Source: Burkholderiaceae bacterium
GTDB lineage: Bacteria; Pseudomonadota; Gammaproteobacteria; Burkholderiales; Burkholderiaceae_E
Direction of reading: 5' to 3'
Length of the DNA: 64,000 nt
NCBI GenBank assembly: GCA_024637155.1
Contig: JAGXFR010000056.1
Location: 62,001-126,000 of the forward strand
Shown: positions 54,722 through 64,000 of the stretch, one piece after another
Position numbering within the stretch: position 1 is the first letter of the stretch
Layout of the letters: the number at the start of each line of letters is the position of its first letter
Position numbers and translations under genes: made by a program
The notes under the pieces: generated by a model
What the model was told of the DNA's origin: nothing
The model's input: the letters and a program-made list of their open reading frames with translations, nothing else
Databases searched by the model: none

Positions 54722-55504
54722 CTAAATCGAGAACCCCGCCGACCCCGGAGCGGCTGCCGCGAGGGTCGCGACCCAGTCCCGGGCGGGCAGCCCATAGTCG
54801 TGGGAAACGCGTGCCGCGCGCGCGCGCAAAGCGCGCCAGTCGACGCGGAGCGGCGGCCCCGAAAAAGCCAGTGCGATCGCGTTGGCCTCGCCATCGACGG
54901 TGAGCTCGAGCACGCGACCGTCGAAGACCTGACGCAGGCGCGCGCGATTGCGCGCCAGCGACGGGTGCTCGCCGAAGAGATTCACGACCAGGATTCCCGC
55001 GTCGCCGAGCGCGCCGCGGCACGACGCATAGAAGGCCCTGGAGTCGAGCACCGGGCCACGCGCCGCCGCATCGAAGGCGTCGACGGCGATCACGCCGTAG
55101 CGTCCACGGTTCGCGGGATGCGCGACATGCCGCGCGCCATCGTCGAGGATCAGGCGCACGCGCGGATCCGCCCGGGGCACGCGAAAGTGCTCGTGCGCGA
55201 CGGCGAGCACGCGCGGACTCGATTCGACGCCGGTGAGGTGCGTGGCCGGCAGGCGCCGGCGGCAGTAGCGGATCAGCGAACCTGCGCCCACGCCGATTTG
55301 CAGCATGCGCCGCGGCGGTTCGAGAAACAGCAGCCATGCCATCATGCGCTGCAGGTATTCGAGGGGGAGGCGATCCGGGGCACGCAGGCGCATCGCCCCC
55401 TGCACCCATTCGCTGCCGAAGTGCAGGTAGCGCACCCCGCCCTCCTCCGAAAGCACGATCGGCGGGTCGCGCGGGCGCTGCGGCCGCAGCGCGTGCTTCT
55501 TCAT
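54722..55504 (-). CDS. Spermidine synthase-like methyltransferase-fold protein
   Basis: A 260-residue protein with the polyamine-synthase Rossmann fold: RMLQIGVGAGSLIRYC near residue 65 (nucleotide loop), VESSPRVLAVAHEHF, then RYGVIAVDAFDAAARGP with the Asp at the active site. The usual spermidine-synthase DGAR/H motifs appear only partly (LDDGARHVA), so it may be an SpeE paralogue rather than an aminopropyltransferase. The ATG at 55504 overlaps the upstream glycosylase stop (ATGA). The function is not fixed. Confidence 0.82.
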   Translation of the reverse strand: MKKHALRPQRPRDPPIVLSEEGGVRYLHFGSEWVQGAMRLRAPDRLPLEYLQRMMAWLLFLEPPRRMLQIGVGAGSLIRYCRRRLPATHLTGVESSPRVLAVAHEHFRVPRADPRVRLILDDGARHVAHPANRGRYGVIAVDAFDAAARGPVLDSRAFYASCRGALGDAGILVVNLFGEHPSLARNRARLRQVFDGRVLELTVDGEANAIALAFSGPPLRVDWRALRARAARVSHDYGLPARDWVATLAAAAPGSAGFSI

Positions 55505-56013
55505 GGGTTCGTCACTTCCCCGCCCAGGCGCAGGGCGGGCGCCCACAACTCGAGTTTCTGCGCGAGCGAGCGCGCCGCATGCGCCGGACTCGTCGAAGGC
55601 AGCACGAACACCTCGTAACCCAGGCCCGCGAGCACGCGTGCATGGCGCCCGGCGGTCGCGCCGTTGAGCAGCACGCGCGCGAGCCGCGGGGCACAGCGCG
55701 CCAGTTCACTGAAGTCGTTGGCGCGCGCGTCGCGGATATCCGCGTCCAGGCTCCCGGCTCGCTTACACGCGCCGAGCACGTCCCAGATCCCGATCCGGTG
55801 GCGCCGCAGCACGCGATAGCGCGCAGGGAAGTCCAGCCCGCCCAGTTCGGTGCCGAGCACCGCGGAGAGGATCGGCCAGAACTGGTTGCGCGGGTGGGCG
55901 TAATAGCCGGCCGCCGCCAGCGAAGCGGCGCTCGGGAAGCTGCCCAGCACGACGATCCGGCAATCCCGCCCGATCACGGGCGGGAGGCCGAGGAGCGCAC
56001 CGGAGGCAGGCAT
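55501..56013 (-). CDS. Hypoxanthine-DNA glycosylase (uracil-DNA glycosylase superfamily)
   Basis: A 170-residue DNA repair glycosylase of the family that removes deaminated adenine (deoxyinosine) from DNA. The motif VLGSFPSAASLAAAGYYAHPRNQFWPIL near residue 22 is diagnostic, with the Asn of HPRNQFWP in the pocket. VLNGATAGRH and LPSTSPAHAA form the other active-site loops. It lies 9 bases after htpG and overlaps the next gene. Confidence 0.9.
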   Translation of the reverse strand: MPASGALLGLPPVIGRDCRIVVLGSFPSAASLAAAGYYAHPRNQFWPILSAVLGTELGGLDFPARYRVLRRHRIGIWDVLGACKRAGSLDADIRDARANDFSELARCAPRLARVLLNGATAGRHARVLAGLGYEVFVLPSTSPAHAARSLAQKLELWAPALRLGGEVTNP

Positions 56014-56022
56014 CGACTGGCG

Positions 56023-57939
<1,917 letters not shown>

Positions 57940-57990
57940 TGCCACCAGTGCCGTAGGAAGGTTGAACGGGAACCTCTGCAAACCCTGCCG

Positions 57991-58018
57991 AGATGGTGCT
58001 TCGCGGCCTGATTTCAAG
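57991..58018 (-). promoter_or_regulatory. Sigma-32 (heat-shock) promoter of htpG
   Basis: CTTGAA (58013-58018) and CACCATCT (57991-57998) are 14 bases apart on the minus strand and match the sigma-32 consensus CTTGAA / CCCCATnT well. The start would lie about 45 bases before the htpG ATG. It implies heat-shock control of htpG in this organism. Confidence 0.75.
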
Positions 58019-58077
58019 TGTCCGGGCCGATACGCTACCATCGATGGCCTCCGACCCCCCCGCGCACACCGATCCCG

Positions 58078-58683
58078 ATGCTTCACGTCGACATGCCGCT
58101 GCTCGCCGCGTTCACCTGGTTCGCCTGGGTGGGCTCGATCACGCCGGGGCCGAACACCGCATTGGCGCTCACCACGGCCGCCAATTTCGGGGCCCGCACG
58201 GTCGGCGCCCACATCATCGGGGTCGGGATCGGGTTCGCCGTGATGCTGGGCTCCGCGCTCGCTGGCGCTCAGGGACTGCTCGCCGCGGCACCCGGCGCGG
58301 CCATGGTGCTGCGCTGGCTCGGCATCGGCTATCTGGCCTGGCTCGGCATGCAGATCGCGCGTTCGCGCAGCTTCTCGGAGCAACGCACTGCGCGCCCGCC
58401 GCAGGTTCACGAGAGCGCGCTCGTCCAGTTCGCCAACGGCAAGGCGTGGATCCTGATTGCCGGAACCGTCGGCGCCTATCAGGGGCTGGCCACTCCGCCG
58501 TGGTTCGGCTCCCTGCTGATCGCCACCATTTTCGTGGCCTTCTGCATGATCTCGCTGGTCATCTGGGCGTGGCTCGGCGCGTCGCTGCGCCACTGGCTCG
58601 CGGTCGGCCACCGCCTGGCCTGGTTCAACGGGGCGCTGGGCGCATCGCTGATCGCGACTGCCGCCTGGATTGCGGCGAACTGA
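58078..58683 (+). CDS. LysE/RhtB-family amino-acid exporter
   Basis: A 201-residue inner-membrane protein with about six hydrophobic helices. The N-terminal [15 protein letters not shown] is the LysE family signature (proline-rich P-G-P-N), and [13 protein letters not shown] near residue 122 corresponds to the second conserved block. Substrates in the family include lysine, homoserine, threonine and other small amino acids; here undefined. The ATG at 58078 is used; ATG 58093 and an upstream GTG at 58018 are possible. It is divergent from htpG. Confidence 0.88.
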   Translation: MLHVDMPLLAAFTWFAWVGSITPGPNTALALTTAANFGARTVGAHIIGVGIGFAVMLGSALAGAQGLLAAAPGAAMVLRWLGIGYLAWLGMQIARSRSFSEQRTARPPQVHESALVQFANGKAWILIAGTVGAYQGLATPPWFGSLLIATIFVAFCMISLVIWAWLGASLRHWLAVGHRLAWFNGALGASLIATAAWIAAN

Positions 58684-58711
58684 ACCCGACCCGGTGAAGC
58701 GCCCAGCGATC

Positions 58712-59629
58712 ATGACGGAGGACGATCCCAGCGCGGACCCGGGCGCGGTGTCGCGCGGCATGGCGCTGGGGCTGCTCGGTGTGTTCGCCTTCTCGCTGAC
58801 GCTGCCGATGACGCGCATTGCGGTGGCCGAACTGGACGCCATCTGGATCGCGCTGGCGCGCTCCGAAATCGCCGCCGTGCTCGCCGCGCTGGCGCTCTTC
58901 GCACGCGGCGTGCCGGTGCCCGCGCGGCGCCACTGGCGCGGCTTGTTTTCGGCGGCCCTCGGCGTCGTGGTGGGTTTTCCGGTCTTTTCCTCGCTGGCGA
59001 TGCGCACCACCGAAGCATCCCACGGCGCGGTCGTCATCGCATTGCTGCCGCTCGCCACGGTCATCACGGCCGCGTGGCTCGTTCACGAGCGTCCGACGCG
59101 CGCCTTCTGGGCCGCCGCGATCGCGGGCAGCGCAGTGGTGTTCGCCTTCGCGCTCTGGCGCGGCGGCGGAGCGCTCTCCACCGGCGACCTGGCGCTGCTC
59201 GCCGCGGTGGCCGCCGGGGCGTTCGGCTACGCGCACGGCGGCATGCTCTCGCGCCACCTCGGAGGCTGGCAGACGATCTGCTGGGTGCTCGTGTTCAGCG
59301 CCCCTTTTCTGCTGCTGCCGACCCTGTGGCTGACCGCCGTGACCCCGCTGGCGAACGTCTCGTGGCCGGCATGGCTGGGCCTCGCCTACGTCTCGGTGTT
59401 CAGCCAGCTGGTCGGCTTCTTCTTCTGGTACGGCGGGATGGCGCTCGGCGGCGTGGCCCGCGTCTCGCAGGTTCAGCTTCTGCAGCTCTTCATGACGCTG
59501 ATTCTCGCGGGATGGATCAACGGCGAGGCGGTCGAGCCCTCGACGTGGGCGACGGCGACGCTCGTCGTCGCGATCGTCGCCATCGGCCGGCGCACCGGCG
59601 TGGTTCGCCCGGTCATCAAGGACACCTGA
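58712..59629 (+). CDS. EamA/DMT-superfamily transporter
   Basis: A 305-residue protein with ten predicted helices in two EamA halves. The first half has [24 protein letters not shown] and [26 protein letters not shown], a typical end-of-repeat with conserved Glu-Arg. The second repeat ends with [14 protein letters not shown]. It is probably an exporter of small metabolites or amino acids. It starts 28 bases after the LysE-type gene, which suggests a pair of exporters in one transcript. Confidence 0.88.
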   Translation: MTEDDPSADPGAVSRGMALGLLGVFAFSLTLPMTRIAVAELDAIWIALARSEIAAVLAALALFARGVPVPARRHWRGLFSAALGVVVGFPVFSSLAMRTTEASHGAVVIALLPLATVITAAWLVHERPTRAFWAAAIAGSAVVFAFALWRGGGALSTGDLALLAAVAAGAFGYAHGGMLSRHLGGWQTICWVLVFSAPFLLLPTLWLTAVTPLANVSWPAWLGLAYVSVFSQLVGFFFWYGGMALGGVARVSQVQLLQLFMTLILAGWINGEAVEPSTWATATLVVAIVAIGRRTGVVRPVIKDT

Positions 59630-59650
59630 GCTGGATCTGCGTCGCGGATC

Positions 59651-60781
59651 CTAGAGCGCCGCGTAGGGAATCGCCGCCGCCTCTTCCGCGAAATGCCACG
59701 CGATCCGCGCGGCGTCGACGTCCTCGAAGCGCCGGGGCGACCATTGCGGCGCGCGATCCTTGTCGATCAGCAGCGCGCGCACGCCCTCGGGGAAGTCGTG
59801 GCCGCGCTGGAAGCGCTTCGCCAGCACGCCGTCGAGCGCGAGCACCTCGCCGAGCGAGCGCTGCCGACAGCGACGCAGATACTCGAGGCTCACGTGGGCC
59901 GCAGTCGCCGACCCGTTGGCCAGGTTGTCGGCCGGCACGCGAAAGAACGGATCCTCGTCGGCGGCAGCGAGCAGCGCGTCGCGGATCCCCGCCACGTCGG
60001 GCTGTGCGGCGATGAATCGGATCGCATCGAAGTACTGGCGCAGATTCGATTCGGGAAGTCCGGCACGGTAGCGCCGCGACTGCGACAGGCAGAGCCGCGT
60101 GAGCCGCGCGCGATCGGCCCCCGGTTCCCCCTGCCAGTCCAGGGCGAGGATGCGCTCGACGAAGGCCGGGCGCTCCTCGTCGGGAATGAAGTGATCCGCG
60201 AAGCCCGCGAACAGCGCGTCGGCCTCGTTGATGGTCATTCCGGTGAGCGCCAGCACGATGCCCGCTCCGCCCGGCACCCGGTTGAGGAAATAGCCCCCGC
60301 CGACGTCCGGGAACATGCCGATGTGGATCTCGGGCATCGCGATGCGCGCGCGATTCCCCACGATGCGGTGGCTCGCCCCCACGCTCAGCCCGACCCCCCC
60401 GCCCATGCACACGCCGTGGGCGAAGGACACCAGCGGCTTCGGGTAGGTCTGGATCAGGTAATCGAGTCGGTACTCGGTCTCGAAGAAGGCGTCGCCGTAG
60501 ACGAAGCGATCCGGGGTGCCGGAGCGCACCGAACGGATCACCGCGGCCACGTCGCCGCCCGCGCAGAAGCCTCGCTCGCCCGCCCCTTCGAGGATCACCG
60601 CCGCGATCGAGGTGTCCGACGCCCAGGCGCGCAACTGCACGAACAGCCGCTCGCACATCTCGAGCGTGAGCGCGTTGAGCTGACGCGGCCGGTTGAGCCG
60701 CGCGACACCCACCGTGTGTCCGCCTCCGGCCGGGCGCACCTCGAACAACACCGCCGCTTCTTCCCGTTCATCGCCGCTCAT
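59651..60781 (-). CDS. Enoyl-CoA hydratase/isomerase family, 3-hydroxyisobutyryl-CoA hydrolase type
   Basis: A 376-residue crotonase-fold protein. GGDVAAVIRSVRSG near residue 74 and the oxyanion loop CMGGGVGLSVGASHRIV near 130 are seen. The segment PEIHIGMFPDVGGGYFLNR near 155-173 carries the Glu and Asp typical of 3-hydroxyisobutyryl-CoA hydrolases (valine catabolism) rather than standard hydratases. The longer C terminus with FDFPEGVRA-like HDFPEGVRALLIDKDRAPQW also matches that type. It overlaps the MBL gene by 14 bases. Confidence 0.88.
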   Translation of the reverse strand: MSGDEREEAAVLFEVRPAGGGHTVGVARLNRPRQLNALTLEMCERLFVQLRAWASDTSIAAVILEGAGERGFCAGGDVAAVIRSVRSGTPDRFVYGDAFFETEYRLDYLIQTYPKPLVSFAHGVCMGGGVGLSVGASHRIVGNRARIAMPEIHIGMFPDVGGGYFLNRVPGGAGIVLALTGMTINEADALFAGFADHFIPDEERPAFVERILALDWQGEPGADRARLTRLCLSQSRRYRAGLPESNLRQYFDAIRFIAAQPDVAGIRDALLAAADEDPFFRVPADNLANGSATAAHVSLEYLRRCRQRSLGEVLALDGVLAKRFQRGHDFPEGVRALLIDKDRAPQWSPRRFEDVDAARIAWHFAEEAAAIPYAAL

Positions 60782-61925
60782 AGATCCTCGTCTCTCCGTG
60801 TCGCCACAATGCGAACTCCTCTTCCCCGATCCCGTAGCGCGTGCGCGCTGCGGCCAGTGCGCCGATCGGCGCGTCGAGCGCTTCGTCGGTCAGTTCGAAT
60901 GTTCCCCAGTGGATCCCCACGGAGCGCCGGGCCCGCACATCGCGGTGAATCTGCACGGCCTCGTCCGGGTTCACGTGCTGGTCCTTCATGAACCAGCGCG
61001 GTTCATAGGCTCCCACGGGGATGGCCGCCAGGTCGAAGCCGCCGAAGCGCTCGGCGATATCCGCGAAATCGCGCGAATACCCCGTGTCGCCCGCGAAGTA
61101 GAAGGAGAAGCCCGGGGTCGCCACCACCCAGCCGCCCCAGAGCGTTCGATTCCGATCGAAAGGCGTGCGCGAGCTCCAGTGCTGCGCCGGCACGAAATGA
61201 AAGCTGACGCTGCCGATGCGGTGTGACTCCCACCAGTCAAAGCGCTCAATCCGCTCGACCCCGCGTGCGCGCAGCCACAGGTCGACGCCAAGCGGGGCCA
61301 GAAAGAGGGGTTGGCCGCCGGGTTGATCCCGCAGGGCCTCGATCGTGCCCCGATCGAGGTGGTCGTAGTGACTGTGCGAGATCGCGACCACGTCGATCGG
61401 CGGCAATTCGGCGAGCGTCGCGGGCAGCGGCACGCGCCGCTGCGGGCCCGCCCACTGCACCGGAAAGGCGCGCCGCGAGAAATGCGGATCGGTGAGGATG
61501 TTCAGTCCGCCGACCTGCACGAGCAGCGTTGCGTGCCCGATCCACGTGACGCTGATCTGGTCGGGATTGCGCCCGAGGAACTCCAGGTCGGGCGTCACCA
61601 CCGGAAAGTCGTAGCCCTGCACCCAGGTGGATGGCGTCGGCGGCAGTCCTGCCCAGGTGCGCTGCGCGAGCCATGAGAGCAACACGCCCAGCGGCTTGCC
61701 GCCGCGCGCGCCGTGGCGATTGGTGAATCCGTCGGGCAGATGGTGCGCCCTGGTGCGGTCGTAGTAGGGGTGCTCGGGGGTCCACATGGCCGCCAGCACG
61801 AGGCTCAGCGCAATGGCGACGAGCACGAATGCCGCCGCGAATCGCCACGCGCGGCGCCGACCCCGTCGCGGCCCTTGCCGTGTGGCGGGGGCACCCGCCG
61901 GCGTTCGCTGCGCATTCCCGCTCAC
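60768..61925 (-). CDS. Membrane-anchored MBL-fold hydrolase (UlaG/NAPE-PLD-like)
   Basis: A 385-residue protein with one N-terminal helix (about residues 27-47) preceded by basic residues, so the enzyme domain probably faces the periplasm. The metallo-beta-lactamase fold shows TWIGHATLLVQVGGLNILTDP near residue 127, metal ligands in ISHSHYDHLD near 182, AGDTGYSRDF near 278 and HWGTFELTDE near 340. The pattern fits NAPE-hydrolysing phospholipase D-like and related lipid or L-ascorbate lactonase relatives; the substrate is unknown. The start is GTG at 61925 with GAGG upstream, 6 bases after parC. Confidence 0.88.
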   Translation of the reverse strand: MSGNAQRTPAGAPATRQGPRRGRRRAWRFAAAFVLVAIALSLVLAAMWTPEHPYYDRTRAHHLPDGFTNRHGARGGKPLGVLLSWLAQRTWAGLPPTPSTWVQGYDFPVVTPDLEFLGRNPDQISVTWIGHATLLVQVGGLNILTDPHFSRRAFPVQWAGPQRRVPLPATLAELPPIDVVAISHSHYDHLDRGTIEALRDQPGGQPLFLAPLGVDLWLRARGVERIERFDWWESHRIGSVSFHFVPAQHWSSRTPFDRNRTLWGGWVVATPGFSFYFAGDTGYSRDFADIAERFGGFDLAAIPVGAYEPRWFMKDQHVNPDEAVQIHRDVRARRSVGIHWGTFELTDEALDAPIGALAAARTRYGIGEEEFALWRHGETRIYERR

Positions 61926-61931
61926 TGCGCC

Positions 61932-64000
61932 TCAGGATGCCGATGCCGCGGGGGCACCGCCCTCCGGTTGCGGCAAGGTGAGGCGCGCGTCGCGCACACG
62001 CGGCTCGAGCAGGCGCCCCTTGCGCGAGCGCACACCGTCGTAGGCCGCCAGCGAAGTGCCGCTGAAAACGCGCGACACGGTCCGCGTGCCGCGACCGGCC
62101 CCTTCGATGAGCACGCCGGCAGCCCCGTGAACGATCGCCTGTGCGAGCCCCTCGCCGGCGTCCAGTCCCATCAGGATCACGCCGCGCCCGCCGCTGCGCA
62201 GCACCTTCAGCTCGGAGAGCGCGAAGCTGAGCGCGCGCCCGTTGGCCGATACGCAGAGCACCCGCTCGAGTCCGCTGCCAAAGAGCGCGGGGCGCAACAC
62301 CTCGTCACCCTCGTCCAGCGTCACGAAAGCCTTGCCCTGGCGATTGCGGCCGACCAGGTCGCCGGTGCGGCACGCGAACCCGTTGCCGCCGCGCAGCGAG
62401 ATCAGCAAGCCCGTGTCCACGTCCGCGGCAAAGGCCCGGGCCAGGCGCGTCCCGGTTTCGAGTTCGATCAGGCTGGTCACCGGCACGCCGTCGCCTCGCG
62501 CCGAGGGCAGCTGCGCAACCGGCACGGAGTACACGCGCCCGGAACTGGAGATCGCGAACAGCTGGTCGGTGGTCTGCACTTCGTAGGCGCCATCGAACGC
62601 GTCGCCGGGCTTGAAGGTGAACTGCGCGGTGTCGTGCCCATGTCCCTGGCGCGATCGCACCCACCCCTTCTGCGAGACGACGACGGTGACGGGCTCCTCG
62701 AGCACCCGCACCTCGGCCGTGGTGCGCTCCGCCTCCTCGACCCGGGTGCGCCGATCGTCGCCGTAGAGTTTCGCGTCGGCCTCGATCTCGCGAATCACCT
62801 GCCTGCGCATCGCCGCGGCGCTCGCGAGCAATGCCTCGAGTTCGTCACGCCGGGAACGCAGTTCGGCAAGTTCGCGCTCGATGCGCAGGGCCTCGAGGCG
62901 TGCGAGCTGGCGCAGGCGGATTTCGAGGATGTCGTCGGCCTGACGCTCGGTCAGTCCGAAGCGCGCGATCAGCGCCGGTCCCGGCTCGTCGGACGCGCGG
63001 ATGATCGCGATCACTTCGTCGAGGTTGAGCAGCACCAGCTGGCGGCCTTCGAGCACATGAATGCGCTCGCTGGCGCGCGCGAGCCGGTGTTGCGTGCGCC
63101 GGGTGACCGTGTCGGTGCGGAACTCGCCCCACTCGCGCAGCATCGCGACGAGTCCCTTCTGGCCGGGCCGCCCGTCGCGCCCCACGCTCACGAGGTTCAC
63201 CGATACGTTGCTCTCCAGGCTGGTGTGCGCGAGCAGCGCATTGCGCAGTTCGTCGGGAGCGATGCGCGAGGTCTTGGGCTCGAAGACGAGCCGCACCTTG
63301 GCGTCCTTCCCGGACTCGTCGCGCACCGCGTCGAGCACCGAGAGCATCACCTGCTTGAGTTGCTGCTGCTCGGGATTCAGCGACTTCTTGCCCGCGCGCA
63401 CCTTCGGGTTGGTCAGCTCTTCGATTTCCTCGAGCACTTTCTGCGCCGAGACGCCGTGTGGCAGCTCGTTGACGACCAGCTGCCACTGCCCGCGGGCGAG
63501 TTCCTCGATCGCGTGGTTGGCCCGCACCTTGATTGAACCCTTGCCGAACGCGTAGATCTCGCGCAGGTCCGCCGCGGCGGTGATGATCTGCCCGCCGCCC
63601 GGAAAGTCCGGGGCCGGCAGCAGCGCGAGCACATCGTCGAGTTCGGCCTTCGGATTGCGCAGCAGCGCGATCGCGGCAGCGGCGACTTCGCGCAGGTTGT
63701 GCGGCGGGATCTCGGTGGCCAGCCCGACCGCGATCCCGGAGGCGCCATTGAGCAGCACCATCGGCAGGCGCGCCGGGAGTTGCGTCGGTTCGCGCTGCGA
63801 GCCGTCGTAGTTCGCGACGAAATCGACCGTACCCTCGTCGATCTCGTCGAGCAGCAGCCTCGCGTAGCGCGTCAGGCGCGCCTCGGTGTAGCGCATCGCG
63901 GCGGGTCCGTCGCCGTCGCGGGAACCGAAGTTCCCGTGTCCGTCGACCAGCGGGTAGCGCAGCGTGAAGTCCTGCGCCATGCGCACCAGCGCCTCGTATG
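61932..64000 (-). CDS. parC: DNA topoisomerase IV subunit A (N terminus outside window)
   Basis: The frame is open to the right edge, so the protein continues beyond base 64000; the visible part has about 689 residues. The active-site Tyr lies in [10 protein letters not shown] with the [16 protein letters not shown] loop just before. [22 protein letters not shown], the coiled-coil tower and a C-terminal beta-propeller domain with repeat blades (for example [30 protein letters not shown]) follow. ParC separates replicated chromosomes with ParE. Compared with GyrA the C-terminal domain lacks the GyrA box (QRRGGKG), which supports ParC. Confidence 0.95.
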   Translation of the reverse strand, partial: YEALVRMAQDFTLRYPLVDGHGNFGSRDGDGPAAMRYTEARLTRYARLLLDEIDEGTVDFVANYDGSQREPTQLPARLPMVLLNGASGIAVGLATEIPPHNLREVAAAAIALLRNPKAELDDVLALLPAPDFPGGGQIITAAADLREIYAFGKGSIKVRANHAIEELARGQWQLVVNELPHGVSAQKVLEEIEELTNPKVRAGKKSLNPEQQQLKQVMLSVLDAVRDESGKDAKVRLVFEPKTSRIAPDELRNALLAHTSLESNVSVNLVSVGRDGRPGQKGLVAMLREWGEFRTDTVTRRTQHRLARASERIHVLEGRQLVLLNLDEVIAIIRASDEPGPALIARFGLTERQADDILEIRLRQLARLEALRIERELAELRSRRDELEALLASAAAMRRQVIREIEADAKLYGDDRRTRVEEAERTTAEVRVLEEPVTVVVSQKGWVRSRQGHGHDTAQFTFKPGDAFDGAYEVQTTDQLFAISSSGRVYSVPVAQLPSARGDGVPVTSLIELETGTRLARAFAADVDTGLLISLRGGNGFACRTGDLVGRNRQGKAFVTLDEGDEVLRPALFGSGLERVLCVSANGRALSFALSELKVLRSGGRGVILMGLDAGEGLAQAIVHGAAGVLIEGAGRGTRTVSRVFSGTSLAAYDGVRSRKGRLLEPRVRDARLTLPQPEGGAPAASAS

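Overview
The window is 64 kb of GC-rich (mostly 65-70 %) bacterial chromosome with very dense coding, many ATGA/GTGA start-stop overlaps and no phage, insertion sequence or CRISPR array. Gene order points to a betaproteobacterium, probably of the Burkholderiales or a near relative. The evidence is the run yceD-rpmF-plsX-fabH-fabD-fabG-acpP-fabF, then mucD-lepA-lepB-DUF4845-rnc-era-recO-pdxJ-acpS-nagZ and uvrC-pgsA-tRNA-Gly-tRNA-Cys, plus rluC/rne beside a molybdenum cofactor operon. The species cannot be named from sequence alone.

Layout. 1-3.5 kb (minus): a truncated RpiR-type regulator, a large MscS-type channel and a sirtuin, ending at tRNA-Leu(UAA). 3.7-14.0 kb: a C92-type papain-like protein (plus strand), then on the minus strand a class III aminotransferase downstream of a complete peptide ABC importer, and an MFS carrier. 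This block lies between tRNA-Leu and the tRNA-Gly/tRNA-Cys pair, which are neighbours in E. coli. 14-33 kb (minus): housekeeping genes for phospholipid synthesis, DNA repair, cell-wall recycling, PLP synthesis, GTPases, RNase III, signal peptidase, LepA, a periplasmic protease and the fatty-acid cluster. The rpoE-rseA-rseB genes often found between fabF and mucD in this lineage are absent. 33-37 kb: maf and an RsmI-like methyltransferase (plus), then sppA, a HAD phosphatase and rluC (minus). 37-45 kb (plus): a 0.5 kb leader, RNase E, the Moco/formate dehydrogenase maturation operon moaA-fdhD-mobA-moeA, and thrH.

45.5-50.7 kb (minus) is the most interesting accessory unit: RND adaptor, RND pump, a DUF2892 membrane protein and a CsoR/RcnR-family repressor with an unusual cysteine pair. 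They read as one operon. Its promoter carries a CsoR-type GC-rich palindrome inside the 17-bp spacer between the -35 and -10 boxes, so the last gene probably represses the whole operon in response to a thiol-reactive signal.

50.8-64 kb: a MoxR ATPase with its VWA partner (plus), a stand-alone GspE/PilB-type ATPase, a spermidine-synthase-like protein, a hypoxanthine-DNA glycosylase and HtpG behind a good sigma-32 promoter (minus). LysE and EamA exporters follow (plus), then an enoyl-CoA hydratase-type enzyme, an MBL-fold hydrolase and ParC, which runs off the right edge (minus).

Start sites were chosen from family alignment, Shine-Dalgarno spacing and overlaps; alternatives are given where they matter. 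Only one stretch longer than 300 bases lacks a gene, the rne leader.
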